From Babylonia areolata (taxonomy: Eukaryota > Mollusca > Gastropoda > Neogastropoda > Buccinidae), in NCBI RefSeq assembly GCF_041734735.1, contig NC_134880.1, positions 22,899,746 through 22,963,745 on the forward strand: a DNA stretch of 64,000 bases, given 5' to 3'. This document shows, piece by piece, positions 46,005 to 56,374 of this stretch. Below the pieces are notes generated by a model. The model saw only the letters and a program-made list of their open reading frames with translations. It searched no databases and had not been told where the DNA came from. The stretch's first letter is position 1. The number at the start of each line of letters is the position of its first letter. A program made the translations under genes and the position numbers.

Positions 46005-49000
46005 GCAGAGTGACACCTGCATGTACAGACACACATGCATGCGTGTGCACACACAAACACACACAAATAACACATGCCTGCCCATAACGCAACACACAAT
46101 CAGACAAGAACTAATGGTCCCACCTGTAGTATGATTTACCACACTGGCTGCAGAGATGCTGAGCTTCCCGACACTTGCCCACACGCTGACAGTGACCCAG
46201 TGTTCGCCGGTGTTTTCCCAGCGCCTTTCTACTGTCAAACCTCATCTTGCATGTGGTGCAGTCCAGCTGTTTCTCATCTGGAAAAGCCAACACAACATGG
46301 GGGAAATGTTTTCAGTTTCATTCATGTGGAACACATTCACACGAATCTTACAATTCACTGTATCATTTTCCTGGTCATGAGATCATAGCCAGGACTCTCC
46401 CCCTCATACAACACGACTTGACCAAACCATGATCTAAGTCCTGAACAACATGACCTTAAAACATGGGAATCAGTCGACAGGTTTGTAAATTCACCTCTGA
46501 TCTGATCATCATCACCAAGTTTCAGTTTCAGTTTCAAGGAGGTGTCAGAGCATGCAGAAAGATCCATACACTATACCTCATCTGATGGAAAAAATTAGAA
46601 AGAAAAAACTTTTTAAAAAGAAAAGAAAAAAAAGGAGCAGATGCCTGATATTCAGTCTTCACATAACCCCATGCACTGATTAGGCATTGTGACCAAAGCA
46701 TTACTTTACCACTAATACTAGGTATGCGACATGATCACATATTTGTACACCGGCAGAACACTTTAAATGCTGTAACTGAAATCATTGTAATGAGGATGCC
46801 AGAAAAGTCATGACACATTCTCATATTCTGTTCAATAACCCTCCTAAAATTACTGTGAACTCTGCCTAAAAATAACCAAATCACAAAAATTAAACCAAAT
46901 ATTGCTCAAAAGTACAGAAGAGTACAGTGCTACAAAAGGAAAATATATTGAGAATATTATGATCAATGTATGTTCAGTGCTGACAAGATGACATATCAAT
47001 CGAAAACAAGAAAACATGCAAAATACATTAAGAAAATAAAAATAATAATAATATATTAAAAAAAGAGAGAAAGAATTTAAGACTCCATCTGAATTTTATG
47101 AGTTGGAATGGTGCTGAAATATCTGCAAATTGTATTGGGCTTAACACTTAAGTGTAATTATGTTCTTTTCTTCCACTGTAAATTAATGCTGTCATACAAG
47201 CACTTAAACATACATCCAGAAACAATATACCACACCACACACACACACACACACACACTGTATGGAACAGTTAAGCATGAAGTCTTGATTTGGGGTTTCA
47301 CAGCAAATGAAACCCTGTAAAGAAGGCTTCAAGATAAAACAATGGGTTTTTCTACAATCACTTCCAACACAACTGCACGTGTACCTGTCTATATACTAAT
47401 ACTTCGGGTGTAATCATCAGGATGATACGAATCATGTCTCTTGATTAATTATTCTTAATTTACAGCCACTATTTTCACTGTCATCTGGCAAATCACACAA
47501 AATCCTAGCCAGCCCTTCTTCACTGTACATCCTAGCAGCCATGTTGCTCAAAAACTTTTTGATTTATAAAGCGCAAAAAATATCCATAAAAATTGAACCA
47601 AAACTTGCTGAGAAATTGCTTCAAACTCCCTGCATGGCAGCAGCTATTCAAAAATGAAGTTTCAGTAAGCAGGTGATCAACTCAGCTACTGATTATCCAC
47701 TGACCACAGCTAAAACCATAGTTTGGAATGAAAGGCTTAAAGCCCTGGTTGTGGGATATAACTACCATTCAGTCTATCAGAAATGGACATTAATTCAAAC
47801 TGTCACTGTTACAACCACCACACATTGTTACAGGGGAAAAATCAAGGTGTACAGACAGAGGGATGGAAGAATGAAATAAATGTTTTGCTGTACTGAAATA
47901 CCATACCTGCATGGACGCGGTTGTGTGCCTCCAAGTCTTTGGGTCCAGGAAACTGCTTGTGACAAACATCACACTGATGCATTTTTTGTGACCTCAGCTT
48001 GGTAGCCTTGACCCTTATTTTGACCCCATGAACTCTGATCTCATGTCTGGACAAAGAAATCTGTGAGGAAAATGTTCTCTGGCATGTGGTGCACGAGTAG
48101 GTGGTGTGAGCTTTAAGATGCTCTGCTAACTTCACATGACTGCCAAATACCTGGCTGCAGTGCTGACAAGTCAGTTTCTTCTTGAGCTTTTCATGGGCAG
48201 ACATGTGGCTAGCATACTGCACAAAGTCATTGAGGATGGCACCGCACAGACGGCAGACAAACCGCCCTCCTGCATGTTGCCGGTAGTGACAGAACAGGGA
48301 ACGTTTCCTTGGCAACTGAAGGCCACAGAACCTGCATGTATACTTGGTGTCTTTGGGCATGTCCATCTGGTGTTCAGACTCCATGTGCGTCTTCAGCTTG
48401 CTCCTGGATGTGAAGAACTTGCCACACTCACGGCACATGAACATCTCCCGGCTGACGTTCACAGACTGTTTCCAGTGCTGGCCACCACACAGGTGGTGCT
48501 TCATTGCAGTCTCGTTCACCTGACACTGCCGGCAGAAACGACAGCTGAGGGGTCTTGACCCGTGCGTCAACAGATGGGGCTTGATGGAGCGATGATGGGT
48601 CAGACTCTCCCCACACTCCTTGCATACAAACACACGCCATCGACTCATCATGGCCTGCTGCTGAAGTTGATACAGCTGCTGCTGCTGCAACATGCTGGCA
48701 TGCATCAGCGTCAGTTCCTGAGATCGGTGAAATGCTTCGTGAGGTTCAAACATCGGCCTTCGGAACTGAAACGGACTGCACACAGCACCAGCCTGGGCAC
48801 CGATAACGGTTCCTTCAAATATGGTCCCTGCATACTGTGCCGAGGGGTGGGAGGTGGAGATTCCTATCTCACTCTGACGACCTGTGGCAGTGGACATGTC
48901 GAGAACAGCATTGGTGAACTGGGGGTGAGTTGGGGCGCAGTTCAGTCCTTGCATGATGGTGTGAGAGTAGTGCGCGGCGCTGTAGCTGATGCTGTCTGGC

Positions 49001-51212
49001 ATGGACATGGCCAGCACTGCCCCGGGGTATTGCGTGGTGGTACACACCGTCACGTCCTGAGCAGTGGGGATCATGGCCCCCGTGAACTGAGCATGCACAT
49101 GGGGGGCGCTGCACAGCTGAGCCTCCTGCCCGTCCGCCATTTCTATTACCCCTGTGGTATACTGGGAACCTTCCCCTGTGGACTCAATGACACTTCCAGT
49201 ATACTGCGAGGTTTCCCCCGAGGAATCAATGACATTGTTAGCATACTGAGTGGGGTCACCGTTAGAATCAATCACACCCCCTGCATATTGTGAAGGATTG
49301 CCACTGGAATCCATCACGCCTCCTGTGTATTGTGAGGGGTCCCCGTTGGAATCAATCACTCCTCCTGCGTACTGTGATGGGTCCCCACTGGTGTCTATCA
49401 CCCCTCCCGCATACTGTGAAGGATTGCCATTGGAATCCACCACGGTACCTGCAAACTGCGATGTCTCTGCAGCAGCCTCTATCTGTGAACAAGTGATGAT
49501 CTGTGCCCCATACTGCGCTGCCTGGGAAAGATGGCAGTTGGTCTTCATCTCTGCTGCAGCGCTGGCCAGCAGCTGACCAGCGTAGTGCGAGCTACCCCCC
49601 TCATGTGACACTGCCACCTCCAGGACTTGCTCCGGGTAGGTAGAGGGCGCTCCTGACCCAGGGCAGCCATTCCCATCAGAGGCAGCAGAGATGCTGAGCA
49701 TCTTGCCTGTCAGCTTCCGGCCACACTGTGTCATGTGACTACTCCCTGCCCTAGAAACACTGCTGGTGTTGGTGGACTGTAAGCTTGGGTTGAAGTCATA
49801 GTCAAAGTCCGCCAGCTCTTGGAAGTCATCCTCAAAGTCATCTTTGCTCTCTTGTTTGCCTTTGCCAGCTGCAGACTGCTGCAAGGAGTTACCTGCAGCA
49901 CTGACATTAGCGTTCTGTGAGCTGGCTGTGTCCACTTGAAAGGAACAGTCTGTCTCATCATTCTCCAATCCATTACCATTAGTGAACATGGAACTGTTCT
50001 TTTGACACTTAGATTTTTTAAGTCGAGTTCCACCTTTTCTTTTCCTTGGGCCAGACAGCACAGATTTGTTTGCCTGTTTTGTTGCAATGGTGGATTCCTG
50101 TGAGCAAGAGGATGGTCCATCTTTTGGCTTGTTCTCCAGACTAGACAAGAAAGACTCTGGCACAGAGGCTGACAAACTGGCAGACACAAGGTCAGCATCA
50201 CCAACAAAATTCAGCAGTTTATTGATGGATGACTGAAGAATGTTCAAAGCTCGACTTCGCTCTTTTGCTTCCAACTGGAGAAATGATTCTTCTACAGCCT
50301 GTACCTGCAACACATTAAAATCAACACATCTGAACACAATTCATTTCAAGATCTGAGTAAAAACATTGAGAATCAATATCATGTTTTTTCTGTGTGAAAT
50401 TGTTTCTCTCAGATATAACCAACATTTAGTTATCTCTATTTGTCAGTTTATCATGTTATGCACCTCACATGCAAATTTACATATATACGCCACTTTGAGA
50501 CCTTCACATTACTTTTTTTATATATATATTCTTTACCAGAACTGTGTGCATGCTCCTTTTTATACAGTTTTCATTTTCTAAGAATCTTTATTTCAAATCC
50601 AGAAATCCCGATTTTTTTGCTTTTCGTGTTCATCAGTTTGAGCCATGTCTGTGGACAGTTATTTTTTGCAAATCACTTTACCATATTTGATGCTGCTTCA
50701 ACTGGTGTCTAAAATTTATTGACAATAATCATTCAACTCATAAGGTTATGAGAAGATAAAGTTGCTGACTATAAGATTGTCCAACACTAATTGCAGTCCT
50801 TGTTCTCAATTTAAATGGCACTTTTGTTGGAAAAGTTTGCTCCTATCTTGCGTTGTTGATGAAATTTTGCCTTCTGAACGATTGTTTGGAGATGTATTCT
50901 TATAGAGCATCGATGCCACTTTGTACATAAATGTTCCAACTTTTGTTAGACTGCATGGAAGACTGATCTGTCAAAGATGCATTGCAAGGTCTCAGTGGGT
51001 ATGTCTGTTGTCACTGTTCCCAAGGTCTCTCCTCACTTCATCCAGAGGCAGAGTTGGGAAGTCCAAAACTCAGCACAACTGACTGGTGTAGCTCATATAA
51101 GAGATGGTATTGTTCAGTGCACTTTATTGTTCATGCTTTTAAGATAGAGAGACCCTTTTAACACCTCAATAATGTTTTCAATGTTTTATTTATGTCAGCA
51201 ATTTGTCAGGGA

Positions 51213-51275
<63 letters not shown>

Positions 51276-51708
51276 ATTCATAACTTTTAAAAAGACACTC
51301 TTAATTTGTCCAGTCCTTATGAAGTTACAGAGTTATCAACTTGTGGAACAATATGCATTATGCCATTGCAGGAACACTTATTTGAATACTTCCACTTCCA
51401 GACAAATTTCTCAACTGAAAGCTAACTACAGCAATTGCTAGTGTGCAACTTAAAAACAAAACAATTCTTTATTACCCCCTTTGAAAAAACACACAAAACA
51501 AATAAGACAAAAGGCTGAAGAGGCTTACAAATACAAGCCGACCAATGATATGATAAACACACCGACTTTGATATCGAAAGCAACTATTTCTCTCAAACTC
51601 TATTGGCAGCTCGTTGGGTGAGCTGTGAACTTGTGTCTTCAACAACAATTCAAAAGACCCAAAAACAATTACCTTGAGAAAGAATGAAGAAAGTCTATCT
51701 CCTCCCAT
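40915..51708 (-). CDS. C2H2 zinc-finger protein with 14 fingers, spliced
   Basis: Five coding exons (51708-51673, 50304-47907, 46277-46124, 44478-44250, 42057-40915) join in phase into 1,319 codons. Order: a short N-terminus; a helix-like, Glu/Leu/Ser-rich segment; a Lys/Arg patch (GPRKRKGG) likely for nuclear import; an acidic stretch (DDFEDDFQELADFDYDF); a QYxGxV repeat block (about residues 296-410); a Gln-rich run; fingers 1-8 (about 570-812), 9-12 (about 815-930) and 13-14 (about 939-990); and a low-complexity tail. Fingers 10 and 13 are split by introns and become complete only after splicing, which supports the model. It is probably a nuclear DNA-binding regulator. I cannot assign an orthologue. 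The first exon is the least certain part. Confidence 0.85.
42062..42258 (-). repeat. (CA)n and (CT)n simple repeats at an acceptor
   Basis: In the transcript strand, CA and CT runs lie just upstream of the acceptor of the last zinc-finger exon and supply its pyrimidine tract. Confidence 0.85.
42450..42625 (+). repeat. Diverged relative of the 101-bp element
   Basis: It shares atgtcaaactgat(g/a)caaact, gcctat, gccaaatttc(g/t)cg and ggctaac with 3823-3923, then cagccaatcagc as in the left flank of 38593. Confidence 0.5.
43340..43848 (-). mobile_element. Composite family B element
   Basis: On the minus strand it has the same order as 18588-19234: the head near 43848, a T-rich tract on the + strand, the tttcatatctgtgaaactgc block, (GT)n and ggaagctgcgatacata. 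It lies in the intron between zinc-finger exons 4 and 5. Confidence 0.75.
44250..44478 (-). CDS. Zinc-finger gene exon 4: second half of finger 10, fingers 11-12
   Basis: It is 229 bp, with acceptor ccctccag and donor gtcagt. It starts with RQALHRHLRQH, completing finger 10, then CKYC and CELC fingers, and ends in phase 0 after RRFK. Confidence 0.9.
44910..45145 (-). mobile_element. Family C SINE
   Basis: ggtccaatacccttttacag, agagcttggcactggaaggt and ccaaaggacacaaaacc match the other family C copies. It lies in a zinc-finger intron. Confidence 0.6.
45922..46066 (+). repeat. (CA)n tracts in a zinc-finger gene intron
   Basis: Three (CA)n runs are separated by catgcatgcgtg. Confidence 0.9.
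46124..46277 (-). CDS. Zinc-finger gene exon 3: finger 9 and first half of finger 10
   Basis: It is 154 bp, with acceptor ttttccag and donor gtggga. It encodes CTTCKMRF...KHRRTLGH and then CSQCGKSYYR, the Cys half of a finger whose His half lies in the next exon. Confidence 0.9.
46517..46690 (+). mobile_element. Degenerate family B SINE
   Basis: It keeps agtttcagtttcaaggagg, gcagatgcctga and cccatgcactgattaggc with an A-rich insertion. Confidence 0.5.
47907..50304 (-). CDS. Zinc-finger gene exon 2: N-terminal region, 14-aa repeats, fingers 1-8
   Basis: It is 2,398 bp long, with acceptor ttgcag before 50304 and donor gtatgg at 47906. It contains the basic patch, the acidic stretch, the QYxGxV repeats, LQQQQLYQLQQQ and eight C2H2 fingers. 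Finger 2 (CRFCRQCQ) has unusual His spacing. It ends in phase 1. Confidence 0.92.
49144..49482 (-). repeat. 42-bp coding minisatellite in the zinc-finger gene
   Basis: Eight in-frame 42-bp units encode variants of QYAGGVIDSNGDPS. Looser QYxGxV/QFxGxM copies continue on both sides. The unit is a multiple of three, so copy number can change without a frameshift. Confidence 0.92.
51216..51273 (+). repeat. (GT)n microsatellite
   Basis: About 28 gt units in the first zinc-finger intron. Confidence 0.95.
51673..51708 (-). CDS. Zinc-finger gene, predicted first coding exon
   Basis: ATG at 51708-51706 opens MGGDRLSSFFLK and ends in phase 0 at a donor gtaatt (51672), matching the phase-0 acceptor at 50304. 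It was chosen because it is the nearest upstream ATG exon with a good donor. The family gives no independent support. Confidence 0.55.
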
Positions 51709-51802
51709 GTTCACCAGGACAGAGAGGCTGTTCCTGTGAACTCGTTTACAGTGATGGTGAGCTGTTCTATGTTTAGAATAGCTTCTGACGTTTGTATGAT
51801 AA

Positions 51803-51811
51803 ACTTCCGGT
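51803..51811 (-). promoter_or_regulatory. ETS-type site upstream of the zinc-finger gene
   Basis: The minus strand reads ACCGGAAGT, a good ETS/GABP consensus, about 95 bp before the predicted ATG. A tgacg CRE half-site lies at about 51786-51790. Such sites cluster at TATA-less start regions of widely expressed genes. No TATA box is seen. Confidence 0.4.
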
Positions 51812-52209
51812 AAAGGGAGGAGTTATTGTTTCAACAATCCAACACTTTTCCTCACACTGTTTGGACCAACTGATCTAAAAATATTTTTTAGACAACTGCT
51901 TTGTACCGCCTCGGGTGCCAAATGTAAAAGTACGATTTAGGGATGTATCACCTTGAATTATAAAGAACAGACAAAGATGGCAGTATCTATAAATCAGTTC
52001 CTGCTATATCAATCATGATGATGATAATGATGAAAATAATAAAAATAATAATAATAAATGAAAATAATAATGTAATGATAATAGTAATAATAATGATTAA
52101 AGAAGTAGTATGGCAATAATAATAATAATAATCATCATCATCATCTAAAAAAACACAAACAAAAAATAGTGTTGTGCAGCTCTATTGTACTTACCACCCA
52201 TCTAAGCGC

Positions 52210-52243
<34 letters not shown>

Positions 52244-52689
52244 ACGGTAGCCAATAGGCCCACACAGCCCTTTCCCTTCCTTGTAGCTTAAGACTTAAAA
52301 AAAAATCTTTTATCAGTGAATAAACCTTACATTTATCATCGAGATATCTACATATTTTCCAGACTGATTTTATTTTGAAATTTTGGTAGTACAGTTGTTA
52401 AGTTATTACACTGCTGTAATAAGTCCCTTTACTGTTTAAAATGATAAGTAGCCTTTTCCCTTCCTTTTCTTTTATATCAATAACATTACTCCCACACTAC
52501 ACATCCATCGTCCCCATAGATAGCCACATTGCGACTGTCAACTGTGGTCCCATGTTTTTTCACCATAAGGCTACACACCTGAGGAAACCCTGCACCGCGG
52601 CTTCTCGAGACACTTTGGTGATCTCAAGTAATACCTGTTCAAAGCCCCTGTCAGTGACAATAGCAGCTTAATCATTGAATAAAACTATA

Positions 52690-52870
52690 TACATTCACCA
52701 GTATTTTCTCCTCCTCCACAAGACCTTGGGTAGTGATCTGGACACTAGTCATTCAGATGAGATGATAAATGAAGATCCCGTGTGTAGCTTGCACCTTAGC
52801 ATACACAAAAGGATTGCCTCTGACAAAATTCTGTAGAAAAATCCACCGAGATAGCAAACAAATACACTTA
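52690..52870 (+). mobile_element. Diverged family D SINE fragment
   Basis: It matches the inverted 23411-23810 copy through ctagtcattcagatgagatg, gtgtgtagc and aaaattctgtagaaaaatcc. Confidence 0.55.
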
Positions 52871-52894
52871 CAGGCAAGATGCATCTGCTGGCAG

Positions 52895-53400
52895 CAATGA
52901 AGACTTCAACAGGAACTCACCACAAGCATTGAAAGTGGACAGGAAATTTTACCTGAGGTTACCAGCTATTTTCTTTCATGAAGTCTGTTTGAAATTTATC
53001 ACAATTTTAGTTTTTATTTATTATTTTTGTTTATTTTTTGTTCTTTTCAGTGCCAACAGCAGACCTTGTTTCCGTTAATTGAAGACTTCAACAAGAAGTG
53101 GGGGGGGGGGGGGGGGGGGGGGGGGTTTATACAAGAGCAGAACTAGCTTCTGTTGAATGAACTCTTCAACAGGAACACACCATGAATATGAAAGAGGCAA
53201 GCAAATTCTAACCGAGGTCAACAGCTTTAAAAAAAAAAAAAAATTCTTTTTTTTTTTTTTTTCTTCTTCTCTCTTTAGAAGTTCTGCTTAAAATTTGCTG
53301 CAATAAAAGTTTTGGAATTGTTTTCTTCTTCTTGTTTTTTTCCTCCAGTGCAAGAGGCAGAGCTAGCTTCTGCTGCTGTATTCTTTTCACCAAGCAAGTT
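52895..53400 (+). repeat. Imperfect tandem duplication of about 255 bp
   Basis: Copies about 52895-53155 and 53156-53400 share ttcaacaggaac(t/a)caccat, the accgaggt/acctgaggt block, a T-rich tract and cagtgc(c/a)a. A run of about 26 G (53100-53126) separates them. Confidence 0.65.
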
Positions 53401-53569
53401 TCGATAAAGTTACAGTAAATGAAGTGAGGTTTCAGTCACATATTGATTTTATTTTTTGTTGGTTCAGTCACTTTTATCAGTCGTCTGAGCAAAATGAGAG
53501 AGGGTGCTTGTGCAGTGTGAAGATGCAGTCTGTATAATGATTAAAAAAAATTAATCATCTCTGCAGTTT

Positions 53570-54160
53570 TTGTGTTTCTTGTAAATAAAAGTCCACAAAG
53601 CTGTTGTGTTGTTCTGGTGCTGTGCTCAGGTCTTGTAGTCGGCATACTGGCTGGATTGTGTCTTCTGCTTGCCCCATCCATGATCTTGCTCGTCCTAGAT
53701 GGCTGCCTTTTGGTTCCTTAACTGCATCATGCAGTGGGTTTTGAGGGTTTTCTGAAGTAAGTCTTAACCTGTTCTAACTTGTTTCTGGCCTGCACTGAAG
53801 GAAGGTCAAGCAGGTATCGCATGGTTCCCGTAGGCGTGTCTTTTGTTGTTCCAAGGATCAGCCTCATAGCTTCATTTTGAACTCTTTCTAATTTTAGGAG
53901 GCTGCTTTGAGACTGTGTTGTTAGCCCAAGTCTGTAGTCAATCTCACTGAGAGCGAGTGATTGATATAACAAGAAGAGGTGGCGTTGTTCAATACCTTTG
54001 GTTGCCATTGCTTTTAAGACTGAAAGACCCTTTTTGCATATGAGAACAGTATTTTCCGTATGTTTTCTGAAGGTCAGCATCCTGTCTAACTATATTCCTA
54101 GGAAGCGTAGGCATTCGGTTTTCCACCAAGTTCCTGGCATCAGAGATCTTTTCCCACCCC
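53570..54160 (-). mobile_element. Non-LTR retrotransposon C-terminal fragment
   Basis: The minus frame encodes LDRMLTFRKHTENTV, LSVLKAMATKGIEQRHLFLL and LERVQNEAMRLILGTTKDTP, the region downstream of the RT domain. The frame changes near 53740 and continues as NPLHDAVKEPKGSHLGRA. It is truncated at its 5' side by the (TG)n at 54198. Confidence 0.8.
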
Positions 54161-54197
54161 TCTTGCGGCCAATCAGTGGCAGCCTCTCTCTCGGTGT

Positions 54198-54204
54198 GTG
54201 TGTG

Positions 54205-54238
<34 letters not shown>

Positions 54239-54240
54239 TT
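54198..54240 (+). repeat. (TG)n microsatellite between two LINE fragments
   Basis: About 20 tg units interrupted once by tcg. Confidence 0.9.
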
Positions 54241-54242
54241 CA

Positions 54243-55861
54243 GTTTGGAGAAGTGGGTTATGGCCAAAACTTGTTCATGAAGGCGTGAATGGTAAAATTT
54301 TGCGTGCCATAATGAACATGTATGATAGAATTAAGTCATGTGTGTTTTTAAATGGTGAAAAATCTGATTTCTTTAGCATTTGTAAGGGTGTACGACAAGG
54401 AGAAAATCTCTCGGCTTTGCTTTTTTCTCTGTATCTCAATGATTTAGAGTTGTATTTGACTGAGCATAAGAGTCCATCTGTTGATCTTTTATTGAATGTT
54501 AACATTTCAGAGTTAGATAATTACATGCGATTATTTGTACTGTTGTATGCAGATGACATAATTTTACTTTCAGAGACGAAAGAAGGATTACAGCAGTCCC
54601 TCAGTGTTTTTCACAAATATTGTTTAGAATGGAAACTAGTGATCAATGTAAAGAAAACTAAAGTGATGATATTTAATTCTACAAACAAGCTAAAGCCTGT
54701 TTTTAAGTTTGGTGATGCATGTTTGGATGTTGTCGATTCTTTTAAATATCTTGGCATCGAATTTAGTAGAAACGGAACTTTTTATAAAGCTAAAAAAATG
54801 ATTTATGAACAGGGCCAAAAAGCTATGTTTTCGTTACTTCAGTCAGCCAGAAATCAAGATTTACCTTTACATATCATTCTGGACATATACCAGTCTATAA
54901 TTGTTCCTATTTTGTTGTATGGTGCAGAAATATGGGGTTATGAAAATGTAGATATACTTGAAAAATTAGAATTGATATTTTTGAAACGCTTGTTCAAACT
55001 GAACAGAAATACTATGACCCAAATTGTTTATGGAGAAACTGGTATTTATCCAATTAGTGTGTTAGTGGAAATGAGATTAGTTCGATTTTGGACCAGCTTA
55101 GTAATATCAAACACAGAAAAATATTCTGGGAAAATATATCTGATATTACTTGACTTATATCGAAATGGTATTTATTCTTCAAAATGGATGAGTTGTATCA
55201 GACAAATTTTAATAGAAGCAGGGTATGACTGTGTTTGGGATGGTCAATGCTTCTTGGAGAGGGAATCTTTCTGCAAGAATGTCAACATTGCTTTGAGAGA
55301 TAGTTTTCAAAATCTATGGAGACATGCTCCAGAGGCGAGTAGTAAATGTTTGTTTTATCGAAATTTCAAAAGTGGATTTGGTAGAGAAAAATATATAAGT
55401 CAAATGCCTGATAATTATGTTATCAGCTTCTTCAGATTTCGAAGTAGTAATCATAAGCTGGAAATAGAAACAGGGAGACACAAAGGCATACCACGAGAGT
55501 TACGGTTTTGTAAGGTTTGTAACATGTCTGTGATTGGTGATGAGTTTCATTTTACAATGGAATGTCCCAATTATGATCAGTTACGAAATAGATATGTTCC
55601 TAAAAAATATTTGTCTCCAAAATCGGTTTTTAATTTTTGTAATATGCTCAAAGGAGGCAAAAAAGTCATTTTAGCTGTAAGTAAGATGATTAGATTTGCA
55701 AATGTTGCCTAGTTATACTTTTGGAGTTAAAAGACATTTGTGTTTTCTCAACTTTTATGTGACATTGTTGTGTATTTGGAAATGTTTGTTATGGGCACGA
55801 AAAGAGTATTTTGCAGTAATCTTCCATACTCCAATAGGAGTGAAAGGATAATTAAAACTTT
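54243..55861 (+). mobile_element. Non-LTR retrotransposon with open RT frame, 5' truncated
   Basis: An uninterrupted frame from 54243 to TAG 55710-55712 gives about 490 residues. It contains CKGVRQGENLSALLFSLYLND (RT motif B), YADDIILLS (catalytic YADD), the KTKVMIFN and FKYLGIEF thumb-side blocks, and a C-terminal CKVCN...DEFHFTMECP Cys/His motif. The endonuclease and the N-terminal RT part are absent. About 150 bp of 3' UTR follow. It looks recent because the frame is still open. The clade is not settled by eye. Confidence 0.88.
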
Positions 55862-55884
55862 GGCGTATGTGTGTATGCTTTAAG

Positions 55885-56374
55885 TGTGTGTGTGCTGTGG
55901 AAGCTGCCATACATAGCCTAGGAATGAGTGTGTGGAGGAAGAGGTGGTGGGGGATACGGGGGGAGGGGGGGGGGGGGGCGGCGGAGAGGTTGAGGGGAAG
56001 GGGGGGGGGGCGCAGAGGGTAATTTGGGAGATGGTGTGTGTGTCGGGGCTCGTGTATGTTTATGTGTATTTGTTTGTGCTTTCATATCTGTGAAACTGCA
56101 TGTCTGTTGCATATGTTATGCATGTGTGTGTGTATGTGTGAATGTGTGTCTGCGTGTTTTACATTTATTTGCTTATTTATCATCATTATTCTTTTTATTT
56201 TATTTTTATTTATTGTTATCATTATTATATTATTCTCTTTTTTTCTCTCAAGGCCTCACTAAGCGCATTGGGTTACGCTGCTGGTCTGCCTTCTGCTTGG
56301 CAGATGTGATGTAGTGTATATGGATTTGTCTGAACGCAGTGACGCCTCCTTGAGCTACTTGATACTGATACTGT
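55885..56374 (-). mobile_element. Composite family B element
   Basis: It has the same block order as 43340-43848: gtggaagctgccatacatag, G-rich and (GT)n tracts, tttcatatctgtgaaactgc, acatttatttgcttatttat, and the head gcgcattgggttacgctgc to gacgcctccttgagctact. Confidence 0.75.

Larger units (their letters stand above)
51812..53569. other. Intergenic stretch with simple repeats and a duplicated block
   Basis: No gene is seen. It holds (aat)n-rich sequence at 52010-52150, (GT)n at 52216-52242, a family D SINE at 52690-52870, and an imperfect duplication at 52895-53400. Confidence 0.6.
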
